The notes: generated from the sequence alone by a model not told the origin. 64,000 nt of DNA from Papaver somniferum (GCF_003573695.1 NC_039362.1:180553690-180617689), one strand, 5' to 3'; counted from the first letter of the stretch, positions 32,689 through 44,614 are shown. Made by a program: numbers and translations.

Positions 32689-32800
32689 GGGGGTCTCATG
32701 GCTTTTGTATGGGACCTACCATTCTACAAAAAGCTTCAAAAGGATAATGAAGAACCTTTTTTGGGAATGGTGGGCCGCACACGAAAGCCAACGGACCCAC
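32689..32800. repeat. Foldback hairpin 3, diverged
   Basis: Third copy: left arm GGGGGTCTCATGGCTTTTGT (32689 on), right arm 32763-32800 ending AACGGACCCAC. More mismatches and a longer loop than copies 1 and 2. Confidence 0.7.
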
Positions 32801-33264
32801 CAGAAAAGCATCTCATGTGATGGTGCCATTTTGTTGTAGTTGAAATTCATGTGAAGGGGCAGTTTTGTTGTAGTTGAAATTGGTGATTTAGAATAGAAAG
32901 ACCTAAAAAACCTTTGCCGTTGGCCTTTAACCAAAACGACTTCTCCTTCCACCGAGCTTCAACTATCTGTATAGAATTCCTTCTCTTTCATTCTTAAGTT
33001 TTCATTGATATACGCAGTTGACTTATCGTCTTACTTAATAAACCAAACATTTTAATAATGTTGTCATACACCCTAGATTTGTGTTTAGTTTAAATTTTTG
33101 TATTACTTGGGCACCTAGTTGGGAAGTGTGCCTGTTTTCAACTTGGTTACTGTAGTAATATGAGAAATATAAGAATTATCCTTACATCATGTCCACCCAT
33201 TGCGTACCCTAGTGTTAGCCAAATTAGATATTCAGATAGATATTCCATCTATCCGCATAATCCC

Positions 33265-33330
33265 TCTTTCCTTGAGGCGTAGGTCTTGTTTCTCATCAAG
33301 ACTAACTTAATAAAAAACCTCAAGGAAAGA
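33265..33330. repeat. 13-bp inverted repeat
   Basis: TCTTTCCTTGAGG (33265-33277) and CCTCAAGGAAAGA (33318-33330) enclose 40 bp inside the snoRNA host. No known family recognised. Confidence 0.6.
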
Positions 33331-33558
33331 CTGGATGTGCATTAACTTTTATGTCGTATTTGATACTTGCTGTATGCTGGCTTCACTTGTTCTTGTTCTG
33401 TGAACATTGCATATTTTTATGGTGAAGTGACAAAAATTGCTGCCCATGCTATATACTGCTGCTTGCCATGTTGCATTTGAACTTTGGGTAACATATCAAT
33501 GTGCTGTATCTTGTTTTGAGTCTAAACTAATTTTTAAATGTTACTAGGATTTAAAGTG

Positions 33559-33655
33559 GTCTTGCATGGGTGGTTCGGAAACAATCCACACGCCAGACTT
33601 CAGATGTTTTTGGGAAACATTAACTACGAGTAGACATTTCATTACTTTGAGCAGA
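33559..33655 (+). pseudogene. Decayed snoRNA C copy
   Basis: Homologous to 26801-26885 (CCAGACTTCAGA, ACATTTCATTA) but with the D box changed to TTGA and many substitutions. Confidence 0.4.
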
Positions 33656-33847
33656 CATAAATCTACTAGATAAATACATGCCTAATGATTGTCAGTTTAT
33701 TTGATATGTTCAATATCTGGCTGCAAAGAAGGAACTAGAGTCTGCAGAACAGGTGAAAGATGTTTGTTAGAATCTGATTCTGATGTATTGTTTAGTAAGA
33801 TTCTATGTTCTGCTGTTCATAGTGACTCAAATTTAGTGTAAAACTGA

Positions 33848-34136
33848 ATGCCGATGATGACTACACATATAGACTTGTAATAATTGCGGAGATGACCGCA
33901 CAATCCTGTTTTTCTTAATAGATGGTCGAAGTAGAAGATTTGAAGCCACCACTTACCCTATGTCATGAAGATAATGGAAGGGAACCATGGAAATTGGCAG
34001 GTACTACCCCATATTCCTTAGATAAATAAACATAACTTATGTATGGCCTGTGAGCTGAAATGGGGGATGAATTTAGACGATGTTTTTCTTTTTTGGTGAT
34101 GTTCCATGTTGATCATCCTTGCAGGGGCTGAGGCAT
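33848..34136 (+). pseudogene. Split copy of snoRNA A
   Basis: ATGCC, C box ATGATGA (33854-33860) and the GCGGAGATGACCGC stem-loop match snoRNA A, but the D-box half (GGGGCTGAGGCAT, 34124-34136) is about 220 bp further on. The intervening DNA carries an exon-like segment with splice-site consensus. The 18S guide is lost, so the copy cannot work as A does. Confidence 0.6.
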
Positions 34137-35200
34137 ATTGAATCTCCATTAAAATTTATGTTAGAAGATTATCTTTTGGGATTTAGCGTATTTCTGGTGT
34201 CACGCCTTGGGTCGTGCTTCTTGTTTTTTGAGGAGACTGGTAGGAGGGATGGAAGAAGTAATAATGGTCCTTCTCAGCTGATCGATTAAGATTATAATTT
34301 GTGTTTTGTTTGCACCTCCTAACATAGCGGGTGTATTTTTGTTTTCCAAGCCAGTACTCTGATTAATCTTCCATTCTTCTCTTTAGAAAATAAATATTTT
34401 TAAATCTTGAAATAGCTCTCTGGCCTTCATATGGCCTATGTGATAGTTGCAGACTTGCAGTTTAATCCTTTTTATATGGTAATTGAAAGAAGTACCATAG
34501 ATTTGCAAAATTCCAGATAGATTTGCAAATTTAATCAAGTTAGCAATTGGCTCATTTTAGTCTTACTTTGTAGTCTTTGTTATTCTTATAGTTGAACAAT
34601 TCCATTCACACCATGTGTTATTATTACTTGGCGTTTTCATTCCTTTGTACCTTTTCTTTGTTTGCTAGGTTATTGTATTCATAATTTTGATCTATGAAAT
34701 GGTATCTGGTATATTTTGTGTTTGACCTTGAAGCAATTTTGTTGTCTTTGACGTGCCTGGTGGAAGTTTATTGTTCTTTTGCCTGCAAGTAGCATTAGTT
34801 GTCTTTTATGTGTTTAAATTCTTGATTGAACAGTGTGGGTGTTGCAGGGGGTATGGGAAGACGAAGACTGATTTATCTGATCTGGAACTAAGAGATTATG
34901 GTGTGCAGCTTTAAAGAACTAAGAATTGAAGAACTGATGATTTTCAGTAACTACTGCAACTTCCATCTCCACCGACTTCTCAGTTTAACCTAACGGTATG
35001 GGTGTGCATATGGATGGAGATGTATGTGGCGTTAATTTTTGAAGCACTTCCATTATAGGCCAGTCAGATAAATTGAAGATGTGTTTCGATGAAAATTTGA
35101 GTCTCTAAATCAAGCTATAACCAAAGCTACTTTGTTTTCCCCGAGGGAGCAAAGTCCCCTAGGAAAGAGAGTGGTATAATATGTTTTTGTGTAAAGCTGC

Positions 35201-35589
35201 CTTTTTTGTCATTTGGTTTTCTTATTTTTTTGAAGTTTGTTGGAGCTTAAGAACTTACATGTGAGTTGTGCAACTTGTATTGGTACTTAGAAAACTCACT
35301 TAGAATTTACTAGTTAGAAGAATTTATGAACTTTCTTTAGTACCTACAGAATTGTGTGTGCAATAGAACAGAATTGAAAAATAACTTTATCTGAAATGGT
35401 GCAATAGAACTTGGCCAAATTACGACTACACTCCCAGAGTCCTAGTTTTCAATGCAATGTCTTGTTCACAAAAAATAAATAAATTACGACTACACAAAAC
35501 TTGGCACAAATTCTGTAAATCTTGATATTCCTTGATATTTGCTAGGCTCTTTCTTTCTATTATTTCCTAATAGCCGTGTGTGTTGGTGT
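35201..35589. other. Spacer between snoRNA host and F-box gene
   Basis: AT-rich 3' flank. It lies between the end of the plus-strand host transcript and the stop codon of the minus-strand F-box gene, so the two are convergent. No gene seen. Confidence 0.6.
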
Positions 35590-35973
35590 TTATTCGCGCA
35601 AATGTACTGATTTTCTGGATCCTTGTTGCGTGCATGTTCTTGGTCTTTTACCTGAGTACCCGTTGATCGAGTTAAGTGACACTAGGCTCCTCTCAACATA
35701 AGCTTCTATGTTCCATTTGTGTCTTGGAATGTGCTGAATTTCGGTAACTTCACATTTTTGACTCACCGGATCATATAAAACTAAACAACAATTCTTTTCG
35801 CATCCATTGGTTGTTACGAATAAAACTTCACCTTTCTTGAACTCCCAAAGCAATTTCACGTAGAGAATAGGTTCTTCAACTTCTCGGAGCTGGGCAACAA
35901 ACAATTTAGTCCACGATTCTATCACGCTGTTATCCTTCATCACCCATACTTCAATATTAAAACCATTGTATTG

Positions 35974-36459
35974 TGTTAAAGTCTGCCGGCATCCAACTCA
36001 AAATCAATTGGTCATGAGTGGTGCGGCATTTCCATATTATATTTTAAGTTAACTAAACGGATTATAGCGATGTGGGACTATTTGTCCTTTCACATGCCCC
36101 TTCACGTGTAAGGCCAGTCACTGGGGCTCACACGTGGATCTACGTACGGGTTACCAGTCCATCGGTAACAGGTGTACACAGGTGAATGACTAAATCAGGG
36201 GGTAACACCTCGGCCAGTATCGACACTGGCCTACACCCTGGGTGTACAAGTGACAAAATCGGTGAAACACTTCCGCCAAGTAACTTGGCCTACACCTGGC
36301 GTACGCAGGCCTGGGTCTGGGGCTTATCTCTGATACCATGTTAAAGTCTGCGGGCATCCAACTCAAAACCAATTGGCCATGAATGGTGCGGCCCTTCCAT
36401 ATTATATTTTAAGTTAATTAAGCGGATTATAACGATGTGGGACTATTTGTCCTTTCACA
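35974..36459 (-). mobile_element. TRIM retroelement, 121-bp LTRs, perfect TSD
   Basis: LTRs 35974-36094 and 36339-36459, each 121 bp, TGTTAAAG...CTTTCACA. Between them is a 244-bp noncoding interior with, on the minus strand, TGGTATCAGAG directly after the 5' LTR: the primer-binding site for initiator tRNA-Met. Flanked by TATTG at 35969-35973 and 36460-36464. Terminal-repeat retrotransposon in miniature, needing proteins in trans. Confidence 0.93.
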
Positions 36460-36980
36460 TATTGCATTACGCTAAGGCACCATCCTAAAACACCAATCGT
36501 CATGAGATGAGAATTCCTATTCAATATTTCGTCTACCTCTGGGGTAACTGCTACTTCGTTGAAGTCCTGAACACCATGTATACCAAAATAAACAATACAT
36601 GTTTTCCTTGATTGAAGTTGCATCGTTATCCAGTGAAAAGCTCCACGTACGTATATTACTTCCGCCTCACGGTACATACGCAACATTTCATAAGGGACCA
36701 TTTTGGGTAAGGTTTTCCATGAATTTGATCTTAATGTGTAAAATTGAACTCCACAACCATAACAAACTCGATGCAGTGCATAACTACACCTTAGATATCT
36801 GCCGTAACATGTAGCTACAACAATCTCATAATCATTGGTATTGCAATTATAACCAACCCCATACGTGACATTGTCTACGTCCATTCGATCCATATTCAGA
36901 TAAATTTCTGGTCCATCTTTAGGTTTTGGAATTGATATTTCTTTCAACTCATTACTATATGGATTCCCAAGCCAATAGCT

Positions 36981-37524
36981 TGTCAGGATTTTATAAGGGA
37001 ATTATCACTGACAACCGCGGAATAACGGATCTGAGATATTATGATGAATAATAAGTAAACCAAGCACAAACAACCATAATAATACGAAAAAGATAAATCA
37101 ACTCACAAGACACAAGATTTATAATGGTTCGACCAATACATACAACTTGTATATATTGTCTACGTCCACTTTGAGCCGCACCAACTCAAATCCACTATGA
37201 AGAAAAAACGATTACAACGTCGTGTGAATCCCAGCAAACCCTTGGTTACACCGCAACAATTACCCGAGACGATAACCTTGTCTCTTGTTCCTCACCAATA
37301 TGCTCTCACAAAGAAATCCTAACTTTAGCCCTAAAAGCTATACAAGAAATATCTCACCGATCTCTTAATCGTTTTCTACACAATACAATTCTACAAGGCC
37401 TAATGACCTATTTATATAGGTTACAAACTTGGCCACCAAGAATCCTAGCCGGTTTAGGAAACCCCTTCCCTAAATAACCACGGCTAACTTTAGGAAATAA
37501 TTAATTAGTCTTCAATAACTAACA
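36981..37524 (-). repeat. 3' LTR of Copia element
   Basis: 544 bp, TGTCAGGATT...ACTAACA in plus orientation, paired with 41672-42216. Confidence 0.93.
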
Positions 37525-37642
37525 ATCTCCCACTTTGAAGACTTATTGATTGTCTTCCATTCTTCAATTTTGGATTGACAGTGCTAAAACATCTTCCTTG
37601 TTAGTGCGGCTCCCCTCCCAGATCCTCATTCTGAGAGACCAA

Positions 37643-40600
37643 CTAAAGTCTTGCAGAGCTTTTTAGCTTGTCTGATGTAACTCCCTTGGTAAACATATCC
37701 GTCGGATTCTTCGAACCAAGAATCTTCTCGAGCTTCAACTCTCCTTCTTCTAAGAGATCCCGAATGAAATGATAACGGATATCTATATGCTTCGTCCTAG
37801 CATGATAGGCCGAGTTCTTGGATAAATGTATAACACTTTGACTGTCGCTAAACAGAACATTATCTCCTTGTTCCTTGCCCAACTCAGCTAATAATTCTTG
37901 TAACCAAATCATCTCCTTGCTCACTTCCGTCACTTCTACGTACTCCGCTTCCGTAGTAGACAATGTCACCAATTTCTGTAACCTTGAGTTCCAACTCACT
38001 GCAGTTGACCCCATAGTATAAACATAACCGGTCGTACTTCGCCTTTTATCTACATCACCTGCGAAGAAGTCTGCATCCACATAACCCCTCAAAATAGAAC
38101 CACCTTTTCCATAACACAACGGTACGTTTGTGTTACCTCTCAAATACCTGAGAATCCACTTCACAGCTTCCCAATGTTGTTTTCCTGGGTTGCTTGCATA
38201 TCTACTCACTACTCCCACTACATGTGCAATATCCTGTCTCGTGCACACCATAACATACATTAGACTCCCAATAGCCGAAGAATATGGTACGTTAGACATG
38301 TACTCATTTTCTTCATCTGTCTTCGCACACTGCATATTCGAAAGACGAATTTGACTTCCAAGTGGAGAACTAACTGGTTTGGCATTCTCCATATTGAACC
38401 TTTTCAACACTCGTTCAATATATTTAGCCTGACTAAGCATAAGTACACCCTTAGCTCCGTCTCTTATGATCCTCATACCAAGAATCTGCTTTGCTTCACC
38501 AAGATCTTTCATAGCACACTTACTTGCTAATTGTTTCTTCAAATTCTCAACTTCTTGTAGAGATGTTCCGGCAACCAACATATCATCCACATACAGTAGT
38601 AATATGATGTAGTCAGAACCATTCCTTTTGAAGTAACAACAATGATCTGTATTACACCGTGAGTAACCACTTCTATGCATGAAGTTATCAAACTTCTTTT
38701 ACCACTGTCTCGGGGCTTGTTTTAAACCGTACAAACTCTTCTTTAGCTTGCACACCATCTCTTCCTTTCCTTTTACTATGAATCCTTCTGGCTGCTTCAT
38801 GTAAATTCTTCATCTAGGTCACCATGAAGAAAAGTTGTCTTTACATCCAACTGTTCAAGGTAGATATCTTCAGAAGCCACTAGACTTAACACTATTCTGA
38901 TAGTAGTCATCTTTACAACTGGAAAAAATATCTCGTTGTAGTCAACACCAGGTTTCTGCTGAAAACCTTTCAAAACCAACCTCGCCTTGTAGCAAATTTC
39001 TCCATTTGCTTCAGATTTCATCCGATAAACCCACTTGTTATGCAACGCCTTCTTACTTGTTGGTAATTTTACTAACACCCAAGTTCCATTCTCATCAAGT
39101 GAATTTATCTCATCCTCCATAGCAAGTTTCCACTTGCCTGAATCATCAGCCGCTAGTGCTTCCTTAATATCTTCAAGTTCGCCTCCATCCGTAAGTAATA
39201 GATAATTTAAAGCATACCTTGGGTTTGGTTTAGGATTTCTTGACGATCTTCCTACTTCTTGTGAAACTGTAGGAATAACTCCCACTGCAGTAGAAGTCTC
39301 TTCAACTTGTACTTCTCTGCCATCAACAACATCATGCTCTTCTTGTTCCACACTTCTTCTAGAAACATCATCAATATCGATATACAACTCCTTATCGACG
39401 TTGCTTGACCTGACATCTTCAACTTGTGTTGTATTCCTGTCCTTGTACAACTCATTCTCATTAAAAGTGACATCTCTACTTCTAATAACTTTGTGACCCT
39501 CCTAGTCCCAAAGTTTATACCCAAAAGCGTCAATTCCATAACCAAGGAATATACACTTCTTTGCTTGAGCACCTATCTTAGACCTTTCACCGGGACTAAG
39601 ATGAACATAACCAACACAACCAAAAACTTTCAAATAGGAAAGATTTACCTTTTTGTCAGTCCAAACTTCCTCTGGTATCTTCATATCTAATGAACTGCTA
39701 GGTGTCCTGTTAATTAGATAAGCAGCCGTCTCTGTTGCATGTGCCCAGAAGGTCTCGGGCAAACCAGACTGCAACTTCATGCACCTTGCACGTGCATTCA
39801 ACGTCCAATTCATACGTTCTGCTACTCCATTCTCCTGTAGCGTCCTTGGAACTGTCCTCTCCAAACGAATTCCATTTGTAGCACATAACTGTAAGAATTC
39901 TGTTTTGTCATACTCGCCAACGTTGTCTGACCTTAGACACTTAAACTTCATACCAATTTCTGTTTCAACCAAAGCTTTCCACTTCTTAAACACTTCATAC
40001 ACCTCGAACTTATTCTTCATGAAGTAAAGCCACACCTTCCTTGAGTGATCATCAATAAAGGTGACATAATACTGGAACCCGCTGTGAGATGCAACATCAA
40101 TTGGTCCCCATACATCCGTGTGAACCAAATCAAGTTTTGCACTTATCAAGTCTCTTCCCCCTCTGCTGAAACTAACCCGTTTTTGTTTTCCAAGAACACA
40201 GTCTTCACAAAAACTCATATCAACAGACTTCACCTTAGGTAGATATCCTCTCGAACATAGAATCTTCATGTTCTTCTCACTCATGTGCCTTAATCTTCTA
40301 TGCCATAAGTTAGTGTCTTAACAACTACTAGCCACTGCTAAAGTAGTTCCATCTGAAGTCTGGTATAGAGTATTGGCTCTAACTCCACGATCTAATACCA
40401 TAGCCCCTTTCTTTACTTTCCAATTTTAACACAACTTCACAGTCATCATAGCAAACTTGGCCCACAGACACCAAGTTCTTCTTCAAATTTGGAACGTGTC
40501 GTACATCCTTCAATTTCCATGTCGAACCATTGAATTTCAAGATCACATCACCCAAACCGATGATGTCGCATGCTTCACCGTCACCCAAGAATACTTGGAC

Positions 40601-41618
40601 ATAGTATCCTTCTTTATAAGAGATCATAATACTCTTATCACCTGTCGCATGGAAAGAAGCTCCCGAGTCTATAATCCAATACTCATCTTGCTTGTCCTCA
40701 GAGAGTAGTAGAAAACCTTCCGTAATCACCTTCTTGTTATCAACAAGGACCTTCACCGGTTCCGCAGCTGCAGCTACGTTGACCTCTTCTTTATTAACTT
40801 TGTTTCCACCATTATTAGCACCTTTGTTTTCCGGACAATCGCGCTTGAAGTGTCCTACTTTCTTACACGCCCAACACTCAACAATACCTCTAGGTCGAGA
40901 TTGAGATCTCCCCTAGACTTCCCTCTAGACTTTCATCTGGATTTGTTGTTGTTGTTGTTCCTATTTGAACTCCTTCCTCTATCTTCATCATGCATACTTA
41001 AGGCGAGCTTGAAGAACTAGAAACATAACCTTATTCTATTCTTCTCCCCTCTTCAGCGATCAACCTTTGTTTCACATCATCAAGCTTCCACTTCTCGCTC
41101 CCTGCAGAATTGCTTATGCTTGTCCTTGTAGTCTCCCAACTCTTTGGTAATGACGACAACAAATGTAAAGCTTGAACTTCATCATCAAAAGTAATACTAA
41201 CTTTTGAAAGCTGAGAAATAATTGATTTAAACTTCCTAAGATGTGCTGAAATCGCTTCGCCTTCTTGCATCTTCAGATTAAATAATTGTTCGCACAATAT
41301 AATCTTTCCCGAGGCTGATGACCTTTGATACAACTTCTCAAGTTTATCCATAAGATTCGTCGTACTAGTTTCCTCTTGTACGTTATTGTAGACTTCCTCC
41401 GTTAGACATCTACAGATCACGGCTACACACTTGCGATCAAGAGTTGTCCATTCATCGTCTTTGCGTGCTCCCTTTTTCGCAACTCCACCCAATGGATCAA
41501 CAAGGTCTTTCTCATATAGGTAGTCTTCCATCTGAGACTTCCAAAACGCAAAGTTCTTCCCATTAAAAAATTTAACCCTAGCTACCGTACTTTCGTTACT
41601 ATCACCCATAACTCCCAC
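37643..41618 (-). pseudogene. Copia gag-pol polyprotein, several breaks
   Basis: Gag from 41618 (VKFFNGKNFAFWKSQMEDYL, UBN2-type) to a stop near 41031. A zinc-knuckle region around 40810-40880 is in broken frame. Protease with WIIDSGASFHAT (about 40670). Integrase 40284-39502 with HTDVWGP, LRSDNVGEY and ENGVAERMN (catalytic Asp, Asp, Glu), preceded by CEDCVLGKQ. Reverse transcriptase 39450-38797 (KWVYRMKSEANGEICYKARL) and, after stops near 38700-38796, YVDDMLVAG. RNase H with DADF, STTEAEY and DSQS, and the end TKHIDIRYHFIRDLL, to 37643. At least four interruptions mean no full polyprotein. It is not host-derived. Confidence 0.92.
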
Positions 41619-41671
41619 TCCAATCGTACTACGATAAACCCTAAAGCTCTAACCCGATCTCTGATACCAGT

Positions 41672-42216
41672 TGTCAGGATTTTCTTAGGGAATAATCACT
41701 GACAAACGCAGAATGACGGATCTTGAGATATTATGATGAATAATAAATAAACCAAGCACAAGCAACCATAATAATACGAGAAAGATAAATCAACTCACAA
41801 GACTCAAGATTTATAGTGGTTCGACCAATACATACAACTTGTATATATTGTCTACGTCCACTTTGAGCCGCACCAACTCAAATCCACTATGGAGAAAAAA
41901 CGATTATAACGTCGTGTGAATCCCAGCAAACCCTTGGTTACACCGCTACAATTACCAGAGATGATAACCTTGTCTCTTGTTCCTCACCAATATGCTCTCA
42001 CTACGAAATCCTATCTTTAGCCCTAAAAGCTATACAAGAAATCTCTCACCGATCTCTTAATCGTTTTCTACACAATACAATTCTACAAGGCCTAATTACC
42101 CATTTATATAGGTTACAAACTTGACCACCAAGAATCCTAGCCAGTTTAGGAAACCCCTTCCCTAAATAACCACGACTAACTTTAGAAAATAATTAATTAG
42201 TCTTCAATAACTAACA
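41672..42216 (-). repeat. 5' LTR of Copia element
   Basis: 545 bp. One base from the tRNA-Met primer site. Terminal TGTTAG on the minus strand, ends next to TAGCT. Confidence 0.93.
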
Positions 42217-42632
42217 TAGCTTTTCTTCCAATGTTCGTAGCTTCTCGATGTTCTTATCAAAATCATACCATTACAAGAACCAACAATGTCAATTCCTAGA
42301 CTTGTAACGTTCAATGGAGAATCCATCTTGACATACTCACACTGCTCGTTTTCGAATACCATGCATGATGATTCTGTGATATGCATGTAAAATTCACTGG
42401 CATCATAGTCAATGGAAAAACCATTCAGTTTTTCGCTTGCAATGCTGTGTTTAAGACGACTTTGGCAAAAATCAGGGTCCGTAAGTAAGTGATACCAATG
42501 TTTGCAAACGCACCTGAATCTACATATCGATTTTGCATGTGAATTTAACTGTATGTGAACAATGATATCATCTAGGAGGTCCGGAATGATCCTTTTTTCA
42601 TCACTTCCTTTCTTTGTCGGGGCACTCTTCAT

Positions 42633-43499
42633 TCTTCAAAACTGTGATGAGACACACGTAAAAATGGATGGAAGTATGGAACAAGGACTTTGGTTATATA
42701 CTTTTCCTATTTCCCATCTTCATTTTACTTATTTCCCTTCCCCTTCACAATTTCTAAAATCACTTTATTTTTTATTTCTGATTTTTCCTATTTACCACCA
42801 ATAAAAATCAAATTGATTTTGACCAAGACTGTTACCATTTTTATTTATCTTCTTCTTCATCCTCTTTTTTATTGTACAAAATCAAAAAATATCAAGTTAA
42901 AAATTCTAGGTTAGATTCCAATTAATTGTTATGATACACCTATTTCTTTACTTTTTTTTGTCCATCAATTTGCTAATCGGCGGTTGATCGGTAAATCATT
43001 TTTATGAAAATAGCTACTATTGAAAATTCTAGGTTAGATTCCTGTTTGGACTACCAGTGCTTGTGGTTTCATGGGTTATTTCCCTAACTTATTATCAATT
43101 GTACTTCGTATCTACCAAAACGCACTAATCAAATCATACAATTAACAATATACAGTAGGTTCTATTTTATTTGAAGTTAGTGCAAAAGATGGTAACATTT
43201 GCTCGAGCTAGTAGCATACGCTTCCAATTCTACCTGACAGGAATATCAGTGGATGATCCAACTAATTACTAGTACATGCTCCAACCTTTTTAAATAACAT
43301 GATGGCTTAGTCCCCCTCGTCCATCATTGTTAATATCTAGCCAACATGTACACCGAACTTTATCTGGTGATGATTTATGGAGATGAAACAGAATAGGGTA
43401 GTGGTGGATGGTGGTGATAAGATGGAAACGGGATTTATCACCTAGGGTTTTTTGTATTTAGTTGTAGGATGATTTTATGGTCGGGTGTAAATAAAAAAT
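42633..43499. other. Upstream region of F-box gene
   Basis: AT- and TTC-rich DNA that should contain the F-box promoter (minus strand). No TATA box is assigned and no gene is seen. Confidence 0.5.
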
Positions 43500-44461
43500 A
43501 AGGCTTAATTAGGGCCCTGAAAACTAATTAGGGGTCCTAGATTCCTATCCCCATTCATGGGAGGAGATAAGGGGTGTCTAAATACAATGAAAAGACTAGA
43601 TTATCCCAACTCTTAGGATTGTGATACATGTCAACCTATTAATATTATTTTTTTTTAGTTTTAATTTTTTTAGTTTTAATTTTTTTTATTTATTATTTTT
43701 TTAATTTTTTTTTAAATCTTTTTGCCAAGATTTGTATGAAAAATCGTCGTGGTAGTGAAGTGTTTCATTGACGACTCTCAAGAGTCGTTACTATTTCAAA
43801 AACGACCCTCAAGAGTCGTCATTGTTTCATTGAGACCCTCAAGAGTCGTTAATGATTGAAAAACGACCCTCAAGAGTCGTCATTGTTCGATGACGACCCT
43901 AAACAGTTGTTAATGCATATAAAAGGGTCGTTATCTTCTCCGAAGAGTCATTAATGGCGGGAAAATACATCAAAGGGTCGTCATGGTCTTATTCAATACT
44001 ATTATGACCCTTTAATATATTTCCGCCATTAATAACTCTCCGAAGATAATAACGACCCTTTTATATGTGTTAACGACTGTTTAGAGTCGTCATTGTTTCA
44101 ATGACGACTTTTGAGGGTCGTCAATGAAACAATGACGCCTCTTGGGGGTCGTTTTTTTAAATAGTAGCGACTCTTGAGGGTCGTCAATGAAACACTTCAC
44201 CTCCACGACGATTTTTCATACAAATCTGGCCAAAAAAAAAGGAAAGAAATTTCAAACAAAAAATTTGAAAAATAAAGGTTAAAATCAAATTAAGTAAGAT
44301 TAACAACTAATCAACTCAATTAACACTAATTATTTGAGGGTAGTTTAGCCATTTTTAAAAAAAATGAGATAAGGGATAACCCCCAATTACTATTTCATGA
44401 CCTTGTTTGTCTTGTATCTAGGGGCCCCTAATTATTTTCCAGGGCCCCCAATTGAGCCCTG
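43500..44461. mobile_element. Foldback derivative of the 13-kb MULE family
   Basis: Ends AGGCTTAATTAGGGCCCTGA and, inverted, AGGGCTCAATTGGGGGCCCT, matching the TIRs at 12702 and 25884. The reverse complement of 44290-44430 closely follows 12741-12870. The interior consists of the GTCGTTA/GACGACTCT motif in an almost complete inverted repeat (about 43721-43988 against about 43996-44234). Probable 9-bp duplication ATAAAAAAT/ATAAAAAAG. No coding. Confidence 0.88.
43721..44234. repeat. Long inverted repeat of GTCGTTA motifs
   Basis: Left arm begins TTTGCCAAGATTTGTATGAA and the right arm, inverted, TTTGGCCAGATTTGTATGAA. Pairing runs through GTGAAGTGTTTCATTGACGA to the centre near 43990. Arms of roughly 240-260 bp would give a long double-stranded RNA if transcribed. 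Confidence 0.88.
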
Positions 44462-44614
44462 ATAAAAAAGATCAAGAGACGGTACTAAGGATAACTGAAA
44501 TTTTGTATGAATGGTACTTAGGATAATTAGGGATAGGAATTAACAGGAATGGGAAATAGGAAAAGTGTTGTGTATTTCCAAAACGAACTTGTTTCTTCCT
44601 GTAGTCTATGAATT

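Larger units (their letters stand above)
25998..35200 (+). ncRNA. Polycistronic snoRNA host gene (noncoding)
   Basis: A 5'-TOP-like leader with only short open frames (ATGGTGGTG... ends after about 20 codons). The first exon ends near 26250 at AACAG/GTATAA. Downstream there is no long coding frame, but several box C/D snoRNA candidates lie in intron-like DNA. An exon-like segment 33924-34001 (TTAATAG acceptor, GTACTACC donor) and a last exon from 34848 (TTGCAG acceptor) follow. The interior consists of degenerate duplicated blocks: snoRNA units, foldback hairpins, and an ACCAAAACGACTTCTCCTTC segment at about 29630, 32100 and 32930. A hAT element at 30053-31613 interrupts it. Exon borders beyond those named are not resolved. 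Confidence 0.6.
36981..42216 (-). mobile_element. Copia LTR retrotransposon in F-box gene
   Basis: Full-length element, 5236 bp, flanked by TAGCT on both sides (36976-36980 and 42217-42221). Minus-strand orientation: 5' LTR 42216-41672, tRNA-Met primer site CTGGTATCAG (41670-41661), gag-pol, purine tract AAGTGGGAGATTG before the 3' LTR 37524-36981. Order gag, protease, integrase, reverse transcriptase, RNase H assigns it to Ty1/Copia. LTRs differ at a modest number of sites, so it is fairly young but already coding-defective. Confidence 0.95.
35590..42632 (-). pseudogene. F-box/FBA protein gene split by two retroelements
   Basis: A single-exon F-box gene in three pieces: 42632-42217 (ATG, MKSAPTKKGSDEKRIIPDLL; F-box core DLLDDIIVHIQL...CRFRCVCKHWYHLL), 36975-36460 and 35968-35590. 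Counting each target duplication once, the pieces total 1311 nt, exactly 437 codons including the stop, and the frame is continuous across both insertion points (KKSY then WLGNPYSNEL; VMQY then NGFNIEVWVMK). Middle and end form the F-box-associated interaction domain (YGVGYN, WKTLP, FHWITM). Such proteins are substrate adaptors of SCF ubiquitin ligases. No other break is seen, so both insertions look recent. This allele is disrupted, and other alleles could be intact. Confidence 0.92.

Noticed and set aside
33924..34910. Coding gene from exons 33924-34001 and 34848 on
   Set aside because: The joined frame gives only about 40 residues without a domain. A noncoding snoRNA host explains the exons better.
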